A DNA stretch of 64,000 bases from Lathyrus oleraceus (taxonomy: Eukaryota; Streptophyta; Magnoliopsida; Fabales; Fabaceae), in contig NC_066583.1 in the NCBI RefSeq assembly GCF_024323335.1, forward strand, positions 358,056,377 to 358,120,376. The letters run 5' to 3'. Below, piece after piece: positions 1 through 12,240 of the stretch. The first letter of the stretch is position 1; the number at the start of each line of letters is the position of its first letter. Position numbers and translations under genes: made by a program. The notes beneath the pieces were generated by a model, which was given only the letters and a program-made list of their open reading frames with translations, was not told the DNA's origin and searched no databases.

Positions 1-39
1 TCACCCATGGATCTCATCCAGAGACAGAACAGGATGCCT

Positions 40-51
40 GCTCTGATACCA
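40..51 (-). promoter_or_regulatory. Primer binding site (tRNA-Met type) of a Sirevirus-like element
   Basis: On the minus strand these bases read TGGTATCAGAGC, the site complementary to initiator tRNA-Met used by most plant Ty1/copia elements to prime reverse transcription. It sits two bases from the LTR edge at 54, and positions 39 to 1 would be the start of the internal region, which runs out of the window. This fixes the element's orientation as minus and marks the adjacent LTR as its 5' LTR. Confidence 0.85.
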
Positions 52-311
52 ATTGAAATTCTGGTATAGTCAGAGTTCAGATGTTCTACACGAAGTCATG
101 ACATCTGATCCAACATTGTTACTAATACAGCAAGACAGTTAGAAAAAATAAAACCCAGTACACATATGCACACAGTCCCAGATGTCACGACATCTGCTAC
201 TCTACCACCATGGACAGAAGAACATCCAGTTTTGTCCATCTAGTACAAAGACACAGTAGAGATCAAACATGGCACTTATGTTTATTGATCCTGCCTAGTT
301 ATCAGCATGAT

Positions 312-316
312 GTCTC
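312..316. repeat. Target site duplication GTCTC (left; partner 1696-1700)
   Basis: GTCTC lies directly before the LTR's first bases and again at 1696-1700 directly after its last bases. The 5-bp identical pair shows that the LTR entered the Sirevirus LTR as an integrase-mediated insertion and has not recombined with another locus. Confidence 0.85.
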
Positions 317-1695
317 TGAAGGAGAATTGCGACCCAAAGCGCAGCGGAAATTAAAATTTCTCCTTTAGAGATCCTTACGAATGGTCATGATCAGTGATAG
401 AATATTTACCTCTTGTGACGGTTGAAACCTTTGGTGCAGATCTCTTGTGACGATCAAAACCTTTGATGCAAATCCACGAAGCGATCACGAACGTTGAACG
501 ATGACAACGTCTCTACTCAGTCCACACGAATGGGTTCCTTCAATCTCAGTGCTAGCTGGTACGAATGAAGGCTTTGAGTGAGAGAGAGAGAGTGAGAGAA
601 AACGAAAATAATGCAACCGCCAATTTTTGCTTCTGCACAAGGGTTCTATTTATAGAACCACTTGTGTGGGCTTCAAGCTAAAAGCCCACTTAAGTGTATT
701 TTGGCCCATATCTTATAATATGCCCAAAATCACTTAAGCTCATGGTACCTTACCATATTTCGTATTCTACTCAAGTACATCGTACCTTACGATGCTCTAT
801 AACTCACTTAAGGGCACCGTACCTTACGGTATTCCTTAGTTACTCTATCTCTCATCAATCCGTCCTTTGTGTGTGACCCTGTAGGTTTTCGTGACGTTGG
901 CAATTATATTAATTCACGCATTTAACATAATAAACAATGAGCGGTATCTAGCAACACATCACTGCTACCCAAGACACGAAAATGTCAAGTGATCTGACAA
1001 TTCCTTCTGTGATAATAATTATGTGTATAATTACCCTTTTGCCCTTATGTCTATATTGAACACAAGGCATAGACCGTGTCATCCTTGTCCAGTTCAATAT
1101 TGGGCCCATAGACATTTATCCTGTTATGCAGGATGGGCAAATTCCATCTAGGTCACTCATGTCCCTCAGCATGCTTTGTGGAGTACCCATCAACTGTCTT
1201 TATGGTTATCCAGTTACGGACAACGTTGGATCAGCAATAAAGCACTCGACTCTACATCTAGGGTCCATAGTGGTTTCAGGTCGAAGAGTGGAACACACTA
1301 TTATCACCATGAGAATAACTTATGACACCTTGCATAACTTTCTATATAGTATTCTCATAGCGGGTCAATCCGGTATAAATATTACTCCTAATATTCATAC
1401 CTATGTTTAAGACTTGATAACTCTTTATCCATGATCCATGAGATGTGATCATCAGTCTACAAACATAATAGTCTTAATGCTTTAATGTTATCCCACTTCA
1501 CACTAAAGCTCGACTACGGATACTTTAGGAATAGTGTCCTTATGTTTAATGTGTTCTCATGATTAAGTCACACTTAATACATTAAACGGACTATCTATTC
1601 CAGGGACTTTATTAATCAATCATAATAAAGAAAAAGCCTTTTATTAATTCGATACAAGTACCAAAAAGTATTGGCCTCTAGGGCTTACACCAACA
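317..1695 (-). mobile_element. Solo LTR, copia-like family A, with perfect target duplication
   Basis: This 1,379-bp segment starts TGAAGGAG and ends CACCAACA on the plus strand, so the LTR reads TGTTGGTG...CTCCTTCA on the minus strand. It is flanked on both sides by GTCTC (312-316 and 1696-1700), the expected 5-bp target duplication. No internal region or primer site is attached, so it is a solo LTR left by LTR-LTR recombination. It carries a TATA-type promoter (641-655) and a short GA tract (about 580-600) downstream of it in the transcribed direction. Six further copies lie in the window: 14259-15618 and the five array units from 24.8 kb. Membership in Ty1/copia is inferred from LTR style; no coding region of this family is present. 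Confidence 0.85.
641..655 (-). promoter_or_regulatory. TATA box of the family A LTR promoter
   Basis: On the minus strand this reads CTATAAATAGAACCC, a strong plant TATA box at a plausible place within the LTR, upstream of the GA tract and the LTR 3' end. The same box is kept in array units 2 to 5 (for example 27118-27132), while in unit 1 the matching bases read as an altered AT-rich string (about 25418-25432). Confidence 0.6.
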
Positions 1696-3130
1696 GTCTC
1701 AACATTGATTTGAACATCACCTGTTCCAACATTACAGAAGGATGAACTGTAATAGACCAACCAGTCTATCAGTAACAGCAGTCAATAATGAATGTCATAA
1801 CATTCTATTTTGCAATCAGACTTCAGGCTATGTGTTAAGTCTGTTATTCTCTTCATAAACAGACTAGAAACAGACTGAGTTATAACAGACAAAATATAGT
1901 GTGCAGAAGGTAAAAACACCAGTAATTGTTAACCCAGTTCGGTACAACATTACCTACTCTGGGGGAATACCAAGCCAGGAAGAAGATCCACTATTAGCAG
2001 TATTAATTCAGAGTTAAACTCCCCCGTTTACAACTCCTCACTTAATCCCTACCCAATGCAATCTATACCTAGGCACTCCTAGATAGAAACCTTCAGTTTC
2101 CATTCCTATCACTACAATTACCATGTAATGCTTAGACAACTTGAACATGCTTCACAACTTCGTTCAAGAACATAACCACTCTTGCCTACAGGCTTTGAGT
2201 TACAAATAATCTCATGCTTTCAAGCACTGAGAAACACCTGGTAACCTTCCCGCAGGCTGGGAGGTTTACCTCTCACACACACCCCTAATTTTTACATTGT
2301 TTGAGGCTTACAAAACCTATGTTACAATCTGCTATTTATAACCTAACCACCCAACTGGATTTGGGCCTTCAGAAATCGCAGCAAATCTTTCCTTTGCTGT
2401 TACAAAGCTGGCAGAATTCTTCTGCTACAATCAAGGTCTTCAATCTTTTATTTCCTAAAAGATATCCATATTTGGAAACTGTATATTCACCAAATATTCT
2501 GATTGAGTCTTCAAGACCTCCACAAATAACGCCACATAGGATTCTAACTAATCCCAGAATATTAAATCAGTTAACACATAACAGAATTAACTAATTCAGT
2601 TTTATACACAGTTGGGCTTGGACAACTTGAAAACCCTAAATCTATTTTCCAATCAAATCTTTTTATAACAGCTGTATAGATCTCCTTGGAAAATAAACAA
2701 ATCTGGTTGAAATCCCTGATAGAATGCGCCAGCTAGCCATATCTTCAATCAACCAATGATTGCCATTAATTGTGCAATCACAAAACACCAGACATTCATA
2801 CTGAATGTTCTGTGTACAGGATGTCATGACATCGGGTCTGACATCTGAAAAAATCCTGCATAATCCAGTTTCTTTTATAGCAGGTACAGCCATATCAGAT
2901 ACCATGGTATTGTGTATGTCACCTGAAACAATCCTGCATGAACATGTCTTCCATTTAAGCTCCAGCAGGTACAACCAATATCAGAAGCCTTGTTATTTTA
3001 TGTGGCATTCTGAAACAATCCTGCTTGCATATGTTCTTTAACTCCAGCAGGTACATAGGATATCTTATGTTAAGACATCACACATAACATCTTGTGAACA
3101 CTCTTTGTTTTACCAAAATTGCTGCCAACA

Positions 3131-6100
3131 CTTAGAATCAACAGTTTCTTTTGAAGAAAGAAGCGACTTGACAATCAATTGGAATCAAATTATACTAAAG
3201 TCTATGAATAAAGGTGAATACGATGAGCAACTGGGTCATTCGTCCCGTACCCAAAGATATTCAGAATGAGGGTAAGAATTCTCCACTCTCACTCATTCTT
3301 TATTACTTAAGGCTCATGACACACAACTTGCTCATGATTGACAAGTGATGAGTTCACCTTTGTTGTGCTTGAATAGTAGTCCACTCTATTTTTTTATTGA
3401 TTTGAGTTGAATGAAGTCTTGAATCTTGAGGCCTTGTACAACTCTTGAGATCTAGTATATCCAATACAACTTGAACACAATGGGTTTTTCCTATCAAGTG
3501 ATCAAGGGTATTTTGATCAGTTGAATAGGCTTGAAGAATTGAGCACAATGCAAAGGATTTGATTTATCAAAGTGACCTTTTATCAACACAACCAATGAGA
3601 ATGAAAATGATCATAATCAAGTACACAACATACCTAAAGATTAATCAGTTAATCAGATGATTTATAAATCTCAATCTAAGGGAAAATGAATTTGTAGATT
3701 TAAAACCCTAAGTACTAAGGTTAATGACACAATTAAGAATCAAGATCTAGTTACAATTAAACAAACCTAATTATCTAATTATCACTATTATATCATCTAA
3801 TTATATCATATCATTTCTAATCAATTTTAAAAAATTTAATCATCCTAATCATATTCTAACAATTTTAAGATCTAATTATCATTAGTCTAATTAACATCTA
3901 ATCAAGTTCTAAATAAAAATTCTAAAATCTAATTAAACTAAAAATCTAATATCCTAATTAAATTCTAATACTTCTAAATCAACCAAAATTTCTAATAGTC
4001 CAAAAATCCTAATCAAATTCTAATTAATATAATCAAGTTCTAAAATCTAATTAATATAATATTTCTAATTAATTCTAAAATCCTAAAATTCTACTTATCT
4101 AAACTTGGAACATTCAGGCAAACTTCACTTCATCTTCATGCCATAATTTTTCCATTCAAGAACGTAATTCGAAACACACACAAAATCGATGAAGAAATTG
4201 ACTCCGATATCACTTCCATCACCGAAATCGAATCACACATTCATCCTTCACACTCAATTCATCTTCACGCGTGCAGAATCGGGACGAAACAGAATCGAAG
4301 CCAAGTCGCAATCGAATCGAGTTTTGCAAGCAGAATGGAAAAGAAACAAAATCGAATCAAAGCGAGAATACTAGCCGAACTGGAATTGCGATGCGAACAG
4401 CTATTTACTCTCTTCTCCTTTCTCTGATTTCAGTCCCTTCTTCTTCTTCTTGAATGCTCTGCTACTGTCATTGCATTGTTTTCAGAGAGTGAAAAATATC
4501 GTTGCGTGAAGATTGTGAATCGAGAGCTGAATGAAACCAAATTTGTGCGTTTTTTGCTGAGACAAAAAAAATGAAGTCTGAACTCTCTCTTTGATGAAGT
4601 TGCAGGGCATTATTTATAGGGCTTCAATACGTTCAATCTGTTAATCTCTATTAGCTCTTTTCTGTTCAATATTGTTAGTCGTTAGTTAACACTGTAAGGT
4701 GAAGTATGTTAGTTAGTTATGAAATTGAAAGGTGTATTGATCGGTTAGTTGAATGTTAGGTTTGAAATTCAATTGTCTGTAAAGTTGATTCAGTTTCTGT
4801 TAGACCGGAAATGTTATGAATTTAGAGTTTTGTTAAGTGGTAGTTTATTGTTAGTTAATTTTGATGAACTATTAGTTATTAAACTTTGTCATGTGTTAAC
4901 TGTTAAATTCAATTTCTACTGTTAGGTTGAAATGTTAGTTGCAAGTCAAATTGTGAACAGAATTTGTTGGGTGGTTGTTGAACTATTAATTTATTTACTT
5001 GGTCATGATGAATTGTACATTGTTATTATGTGTATGATGGATTTAGTGAATGTATGTGGACTTGTTTACCTTGAAAAATGGTAAACATTAGTTAATCTTT
5101 CAAATTTCTAAATTTGGTCACTTATAGGATCGATCAGATTGATCCTAGGACATGTGCTAAATTTCTCATAAACATAACGTTAATAAATGATCGAACTAAA
5201 CGTCAAATCAAAGCGTTAAATAAAAACTAAAGACAAAAGAGTGACTTGAACAAAAGAACAATCTTAAATCAGCATTTAGAACTATTAAAGAAGAAGTAAA
5301 CGACGGGAATTGTAGAAGGGTTGAAAATAATCAAAAAGGTTGGTAAATGCTGGAATCTTTAAAACTGTAAGGTAAAAGTTCAAAGTAAGGAAAGGAACTA
5401 AGGATCTTTAAACTTGTAAATGACGAAGTAAGAAATAAAGTGTTTGAGAGTAAAGAACAAAGAAAGATGTTTCTGAAGAGAAAGTAAAGATAATTTTATA
5501 ATGCTTTTAAATGATTAAACAATGGTGTAGACAACGTACATTCTGCATTTTACAGTTCTTCTTCACACGAATACTTAGTAAATTTACAGGTTTTTTGTAC
5601 ACAATTTGACACACATTTTTCTAACTCTAAGACCCTATATTTATACTGGATCGAAATAATCGCTCTGATGGTTCTTCAATCACGTCGATACATGTGGCGT
5701 CCTGCATGCGTATGTTCGCTCACTCTGCTTCCACGTGTATCCTCGCGGTTTCTAACGAAGGTAATCTTCCCTCCTTTATTTAAATTTCAAATCTTTGATC
5801 GAAACCGTTTTCTAACTGCTCCTTAAGGAACTGCTCCGAAACTTCAGCTATAAGCTTGATCTTTATCCAATCAGCTAAGCCAGTCTACCCTCAGCTGATT
5901 GAATCACCTCTTAGTCGAATCCAGCTATACATGCTTTTCCAATTTTGGTAATTTGAAGTGGGCGTCGAAAATTTGAGCTAACAGGATTGCTGCTGAATTT
6001 GTGATGATGAATGGATTTTGCAGCATGTTATGAAGGAATGATTGTAAATCGTGATTTATTATGAAAAAAAAAAGTGTTGTTTGCTACCTGATAATGTATG

Positions 6101-7631
6101 GTTATATTGTTATGCTTATAAATGCTTGTTGCTTTGTGTCGAATTAAGTTTGACTTAGGGCTGCCAACTAAATGCATTGCTTGAAATGTGTGGTGTCATA
6201 AAGTTGGTTTATGTTGGCATTGAATTGGTTAGTATGTAATGTGAATGATAGGTGTTTTGAAATGGAATGTTTGAGATTGGTTGAGTATGTTTTGCTTTGG
6301 TTTGTATGACATGGTTAACATGTGAATTGTGGTTAAAATGCATTGTTTGAATGTATGATTTTAAATGCTTAGGAATGCTAATGAATTGACTAAATGCATG
6401 GATGTTTAGATGAGTGCAAGGCTTGGTGCTTGGGATCATGATGTGTCATGGATGAAATATGAAGGAAATTGTAACAAAGCATAAAACATGACATTCACTT
6501 GCTTGCACTTGAAGTAACATTGGAAAATGGAAAAATCAAGTGGGAACTTTGAAGATTCAATTGGAAATGGGAATTAAAATTTAGGAGATGTAAAATAGGT
6601 TAGTTGACTTTGGTCAACTAGTTGACCGAAAAGTCAACAATTGACCAAAAGTCAACTTAGGTGAAAAAATGTAATTTTTGTCATTTATTTTGTATGGACA
6701 TGGTAACATTGATATGTATGAGTGCAAATGAGAAATGATCTTATGAAACAATGAAATATGCCTTGAATTCAAATAATCATTTTCCCTCCAAGTTTCAATT
6801 TGAAATCACTTTGAACCAAAGATCTTAAATGAACCCTAAAAACATTCTTGAATGAATGAAATGGAAATCAATGGGTCATGAATGAAGCATGAAAAACTTG
6901 ACCAAATGGACCAATGAAACTTGAATCCATGGAACTTTAAATCAATGCATGAATCTTGAATGAAACATAAAGCTTGACTAAATGGACCTTAAATCAATGA
7001 ATGAATGAACATGAAACATGGTCCAAATGAGACACCCGACAAGTGATCATGAGAACAATTAGGTTTGATTCCCAATACCAATGGCTATGGCATGATGTGA
7101 ATCAAAATGGATAATCAAACCTCTCCCATGAGCTAGGGTTTCACATCAAAGGTCAATAAACAAATCAATCCACTGTTAAGCACACATGATTAGGTTTTCA
7201 ATCACAATCCAAAATCAGGATGAAAATTAGGCAAATTAAGATCATAAACCAGAAAACCATGAATCATCAACTAGGGTTTTCATCACCTCAAAGCAAACCA
7301 CGAGGTTCACAAACTCCAAGATCAAGATTTAAGGTTTGGTATGGAATGAACACCAAGATGCAACCTCCAAGGCCTCAAGCACATAATAATTAGGATTTTG
7401 CACCTTTATCACCATGATGGGCTCTCGTCATTTCCTTTATCATCACAACTCCTAGGGCTTTATCCTCAAGAAAACCCTAGCTTCTTGTTAGGTATAAACA
7501 GTCTCAAACTTTTGATATCTAATTATGACTTTAGAATACTAGATGATATGGATATTCATTAATGCAGATGAACCTTAAACCTAAAGGTTAGATGAAAATG
7601 AAAGGGGAGGGAAACTTTTTGGGGTATGACA
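3131..7631 (-). mobile_element. Long LTR (Ogre/Tat-like Ty3/gypsy), minus strand, with nested insertion
   Basis: At 7631 the minus strand begins TGTCATACCCC, the opening I know from very long legume Ogre/Tat-type LTRs. The same opening recurs at 43572 (minus) and, as TGTCGTACCCC, at 58833 (plus). About 1 kb in, near 6605-6650, are repeated TTGACTTTGGTCAAC-type words that also occur about 1.1 kb inside the copy ending at 43572. The rest is AT-rich, non-coding DNA with scattered ATGAATGAA-type words and ORFs under 80 codons without recognisable domains. The left edge is not resolved; the Sirevirus LTR stops at 3130. A second LTR (about 5044-5983) appears nested inside. Family is inference; the LTR-type right end is well supported. 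Confidence 0.5.
5044..5983 (-). mobile_element. Nested LTR (about 940 bp), family unknown
   Basis: The minus strand begins TGTTAGCTC at 5983 and carries a TATA-like box (plus-strand 5636-5645, minus TATAAATATA) ahead of a run with no ORF. GGATT follows the right end (5984-5988) and also occurs at 5039-5043, which would be a 5-bp target duplication. The base after the left GGATT reads TA rather than TG, so the left end is either mutated or misplaced. Sequence on both sides has the ATGATG-rich style of the enclosing long LTR, fitting an insertion. No primer site or coding sequence is attached, so a solo LTR is the simplest reading. Confidence 0.4.
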
Positions 7632-7659
7632 ACATTATCGCATCTCCTTCTAGAACATC

Positions 7660-8633
7660 ATGAGGAACTCCCATAGGTTACTCATCATCCATATGAGCTT
7701 CAGCTGCATCATCACCAAACTCAGTAGGATCATCAAAGTTGTAGATATTCCTACCATTTTTACCTACACAGAAATAATATGCTCGATGGTTCAAGTCCCA
7801 AAAATACCTCAAATTAGCAAGGGTTCGTTGAGAAAACTCTTAAGCAGATCCAGGAGATTTGTATGTGAGATTAGGCATGCCGATGTTGAAGGAGACATAG
7901 CAAAAGGATGCTCCTTTGTTGAAAATTTTGAAAGCAAACATATGAGACACAAGATAGTGAGACCAATTGATCTTGATTTTGTTCAACAGAAATATACCAG
8001 ATGAATTTCAACAAAACTAATCCGAGAGAATCCATCATTTTTAGGATGCAAGACATGAGAGACTAACCATAACCTAATTCTATGGACCATTTTCAACTGC
8101 CCAGTAGTAATAACATCATAACAATTTTCATCACGGGGAACTTTAAGTAGCTCGTTCACATGAACGTTCCACTTAAAATGAACATGAGTGTGAATATCTA
8201 TCACTTACAGATCAACTTCATCATCATCATTCGCATCAACAATAGTTATACCAAAAAGAGATTTCCATAGTCCATTAGTAAATTCATAGACAACATTACC
8301 AATAGTGAACTTGAAGCAAGAACCCTTCCTATCATGCAACCCGGAGTAAAAGATATGGATGAGCTCTTCGTTGTAGTCTTGCGTAAGTTGCAGAAAATAG
8401 TTAATCTCCTGATGTGCAACAAGGTCAACCACTACGGGAAGGTCTAAACCAGCAACCGCACTTGCCTTCCAGACATATTGTTTCACCAAAAGCCTATCTT
8501 TATGTTTTTCTTCAAACTCAGCAACACACTTTCTAGAAACCAAGGAAAGTGGTGTTTCTATAGTAGCAGAGGATGAACTGGCCTTACTTTTTCCTTTGGC
8601 ATCTCCCTTAGTATTAGAGAGCTTAGAAGCCAT
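7660..8633 (-). pseudogene. Broken transposon-associated ORF (putative plant transposon protein type)
   Basis: A 143-codon open stretch starts at the Met codon ending at 8633 (MASKLSNTKG...) and runs to 8205. After a stop the same kind of sequence continues in nearby frames to about 7660 (MVHRIRLWLVSHVLHPKN near 8040-8110). It has a Lys/Ser-rich start, then an alpha-helical stretch with FYSGLHDR and GNVVYEFTNGLWKSLFGI. That layout resembles the uncharacterised 'putative plant transposon protein' domain found in legume gypsy-type elements and transposon-derived genes. No catalytic motif is visible and function is unknown. The piece ends about 30 bp before the long-LTR edge at 7631. Stops and frame changes make it a pseudogene. 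An alternative is an N-terminal gag-like ORF of an otherwise lost element. Confidence 0.45.
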
Positions 8634-8689
8634 ATAATACAATAGCTTTTCCGACACTTCTCGGATAGAAAACATTAATAATAATCAAC

Positions 8690-10655
8690 ACACTTTTACC
8701 AATTAAAAGAAACACCAAATGTTAACCTTTGTGATAACACAATCCATCTTGCTTGCCACTTAGTCAAAATAATAAGAATATGTCACCCGTATTATGCCTT
8801 GAGCCTCCATAAATGAGATCCCACACTCTGTTCATAGAGTCAAGACATATATCCTACAAGATCAACAAACAATGCTAGGTACCCAATCTTCATTAGGTCC
8901 TTGATGATTAATGAAACCTTGGTTGCATTTAGGCAACCATTGAAAGGCTCCTTTAGGAACAAAAAGTCTCCTCAATTTTTACTTTGCAATAGTGTGACCC
9001 TTTTTGTAACAATAATGACAATACAAGTTATGAGAAGATGCGTTTTTGCTATTATGACCCTTTTTAAAAAAAGTATACCTTCTATAAGGATTATGATAAG
9101 GCATATTATATTTAGAAGTATCAATAGCAAAAGTAACCTTTGGTTGCATAGCCTTATCCAACTTGGCTTAAAGAGTTTTTGACCCTTTTTGCCAAATGTG
9201 ACAAGTTTAACAACCAAACCATTAAGGTTTGACATCCTCACTCTTATATTTTAGAATATCTTGCATAGATTTCCTTAGAGCTTCTATATTCTTTTCATTT
9301 TCCAAAATTTTATCTTTTAAATGAGAAAATATCATATATTTTTGAAGCTAGATTTTTTAAAGCATCTATCGCTTATCTTTGTAGATTTTCAAAAGATTCT
9401 GGTAATTGAGAATAAGATAAGTCATGAGTAGTATCAATCTTAGAGTGACTTACAACCTTTTTCTTCTTATTTCCATTTTCCATGAGAAAAATTAGGGTTG
9501 ATTCTTCACTTGAAGTTGAGCTTTCACCACTTGAGGAATCACTCTCTCTCTCCCAAGCAACATATGCTCTTTTAGACTTACTAGATCTCTTATGATGGCC
9601 TTTCTCATTATCTTTCTTCTTCATAGGATACTCCGGCCTATAATGACTCACTTTACCATAACTATAGCATGAGCTTCTAGAATTTCCCTTTTTATTCTCA
9701 CTTTCCTTTGAGGAGTTAGATAGCCTTCTTGATTTAATTTGATTCTTTTTCTAGTACTTATCTCCATGCTTCTATATGCATATATTAAACATTTTGATGA
9801 ATAAACTCATATCTTCTTCATTGGAATATTTGTCATCTTTTGTTTCATAATCACCTTACTCATTATGTGAGGACTTTGAGCTTAAAGTATTTAGAGTAAT
9901 AAACTTCTTATCTTCCACTTTGTCCTTACCTTTCTCCTTCTTTACCTTCATCTCATGTTCTTTTTTGTGTTTTTCTAAGCAAGAGAGTTCTTGCTCATGT
10001 TCTTCCAATTTTCCAAACAAAATAGTGATATCAAGTACTTTAAGATCATTCACCTCTTTGATTGTGGTGACCTTGGGTTTCCATTCCCTATTAAGACATC
10101 TCAAAACATTATTAGTAACAATATCATTGGAAATAGGGTAACCTATAGCATTCAACTGGTTAATAATATGTGTAAACCTCTTTTGCATTTCGGCAATGGT
10201 TTCACCATGCTTCATACGAAAGAGTTCAAACTCTAATTCAATGTGTTGATCCTAGCTTGTTTGATCTCGTTAGTTCCTTCAAGGGTAACTTCTGACGCGC
10301 CCCACATGGCCTTGGCGGTTTCACAATAGGAAACACGATAAAATCCATCAACATCGAGTGTGGATATGAGAGTGTTTTCAGCTTTCCAATCGTAAGATTA
10401 TAATTTGTTATCATTATCATTCCATTGATTTTCCAGTTTTGGTACGAAGACACCTTCACCATTGGTCATAGTGATTTCATGAGGACCATTGATGGTGACG
10501 TCTCATACACCCTTATCAACTGAGTTGATATAGATACACATACAAGCTTTCCAATAGCCATAATTTTTGCTGATGAAAATTGGTGCTCTATTATACGCCC
10601 CTTTAGGTTCAGTAGTCATTATCTAATAAGAAAATGTTAAGTACGAAATTAACAG
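8690..10655 (-). pseudogene. Sirevirus gag-protease pseudogene
   Basis: Reading leftward from the primer site at 10656-10670, the minus strand shows the usual Sirevirus order. A UBN2-type gag domain (9856-10215) carries TIAEMQKRFTHIINQL and LNREWKPKVTTI, followed by a Lys-rich coiled tail. A degenerate zinc knuckle near 9640 (CYSYGKVSHYRPEYP) and an acidic Ser-rich linker (9373-9600) come next. A second knuckle-like motif CHYCYKKGHTIAK (about 8990-9030) has lost its last Cys. Near 8770-8800 GGSRHNTGD matches the CSRHMTGD signature that follows the copia protease active site, again with its Cys lost. Several frame changes and stops separate these blocks. Integrase and reverse transcriptase are absent: the element is cut off near 8690 where the preceding ORF begins. 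Confidence 0.75.
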
Positions 10656-10670
10656 GAGCTCTTGATACCA
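10656..10670 (-). promoter_or_regulatory. Primer binding site of the minus-strand Sirevirus
   Basis: The minus strand reads TGGTATCAAGAGCTC, the tRNA-Met-type primer site with one extra A, directly inside the LTR edge at 10673. It ties the LTR on its right to the gag relic on its left as one element. Confidence 0.75.
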
Positions 10671-11147
10671 CTTGTTAAACAATAGGCCTAGATCTAAAGG
10701 GGGTGAATATATCCCGAGTTAAAAAAAACTTGACAAAAATAGTTTGAAAATTTTATGGCGCGGAAGCAAGTTACAAATATCCCGGATCAAAAATCGTCTA
10801 ACTGAACCCACTATCAAAAAAGCCCATATATATGTATTAAAGGCAACAGTATGATAATGATTCACAAATTTATCAATAACAACTAGTTGAATGTAAAGTA
10901 ATGCAGATAAGTCTATCTCCAATGATAATACACACAAAAATACAAGTGAGGAAATTTGTTAAACACTTAGTGTGCGATCAATAATGTTTTGAATTCTATG
11001 TGATTTTGTTGTTCTACAAATCCAATCACAACCAAATGGTTTGTGATTTACACAAAAACACCAATTTCAAAATGTGTTCAAAATTATGATCCAAACAATA
11101 TTGATTAAACAATCAATGCAATCAATAATTTGCAAACCGAAAATAAA

Positions 11148-11222
11148 AAAGAGAGATATAGATAGAGAGATAGAGAGATAGAGAGGGGGAGAGATAGAGA
11201 GAGATAGAGAGATAAAGAGAGG
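11148..11222. repeat. Imperfect GA/GATA microsatellite
   Basis: The tract mixes GAGA and GATA units (GAGATAGAGAGATAGAGAG) over about 75 bp within the Sirevirus LTR, on the side transcribed before the primer site. Confidence 0.85.
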
Positions 11223-11994
11223 GTACACGAGTATTTGTTTAGGTAGTTCCCCAATCGACCTTGCTATGGGTAAATATGCCCTCAATTCGAATTCGAAATG
11301 AGATATTATATTATATCTTACTTTGCGAATGTGTGAATACAAGAAATGAAGAACTCTAACCCTACAAACCCTAGGTTTGATGTTGTTTCTACCACCTCCA
11401 AGAACCTTGATCAAAGATTGATCAAGTAACCAACAATGTCGCTTCAATTCAATGTTATCACGCTATTTCTTTGAACGAAACCACTTGTTCTTCAAAGCAT
11501 TCACTAGGTCGAATTAATTCCAGGCACACGCTTCTTGAAGCCTAAGATTTTCCAATGCGATCCAGCATCACACCCTACTCCCTTGCAAGGCACCCCTTGT
11601 CTCAAGGCTTTCAGTCGATCGGATCCGAATTGTACAATCTTGTCAAAAACCTTCAAACCCTAATGATCTTGAAGGAAAACCCCACCTTAGTTTTTTGATT
11701 TAAAGTTCTCAACCCAATATCAACAGTACAAGCAACCTACTTCGATGTTATCAACCCTAATCTATATGGCACCCAATCAAAAAATGATCATGTGTAGTTT
11801 GATTGTGTGTATGCATAGAAGAGAGGTTGAAGATGATGATAATGCTTTGAAATTCCGATTTCGTATAGGTTTTACTCACTAGAAACCTTACTAGACTATG
11901 ATGCATGTATGAAGTATTTATATGTAAACACCTTTGAAGCAAATGGAAGGAAAAAGGAATAGAAACAAATTCATTTTTTCAAGAACTTTAATCT

Positions 11995-12240
11995 ATAGGT
12001 TGACCTATACAAGTTATGTGTCGACCTATACATGTTATGTGTCGACCTGTATAAGTAGTACATGGGACAAAACCCACAACCATTAATACTGCAGCATGGG
12101 TATCGACCTATGCATCGTATGTGTCGACCTGTAGTTGAAAAAATTCTTCTACAGGTCGACCTATAATCGTAAGTGTCGGCCTGTGGAAAGTTTACCTTTT
12201 TATAGGTCGATTTGTACAACGCATGTGTCGACCTATATAT
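11995..12240. repeat. Cluster of GTCGACCTAT-type words in a Sirevirus LTR
   Basis: About nine copies of a 10-12 bp word close to GTCGACCTATA occur within 245 bp, spaced irregularly by 15-50 bp. Examples are at about 12001, 12020, 12042, 12107, 12124, 12155, 12175, 12206 and 12227. The word GGTCGACC is self-complementary at its core. It yields a repetitive minus-strand reading that is not a protein gene. Confidence 0.75.

Larger units (their letters stand above)
54..3130 (-). mobile_element. 5' LTR of a Sirevirus/Maximus-like Ty1/copia retrotransposon, interrupted
   Basis: Read on the minus strand, the LTR opens with TGTTGGCAGCAATTTTGG at 3130 and closes with ...ATTTCA at 54, two bases before the tRNA-Met primer site. 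Without the 1,379-bp family A LTR and the duplicated 5 bp inside it, it is about 1.69 kb. Direct ATGTCATGACATC-type motifs occur near both ends (about 105 and 2820), and I recognise this style of LTR from legume Sireviruses. The short ORFs inside have no coding features. The bases after 3130 (CTTAG) would be the outer target duplication; its partner lies outside the window. The TG...CA ends plus primer site make LTR identity firm; the lineage is inference. Confidence 0.75.
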
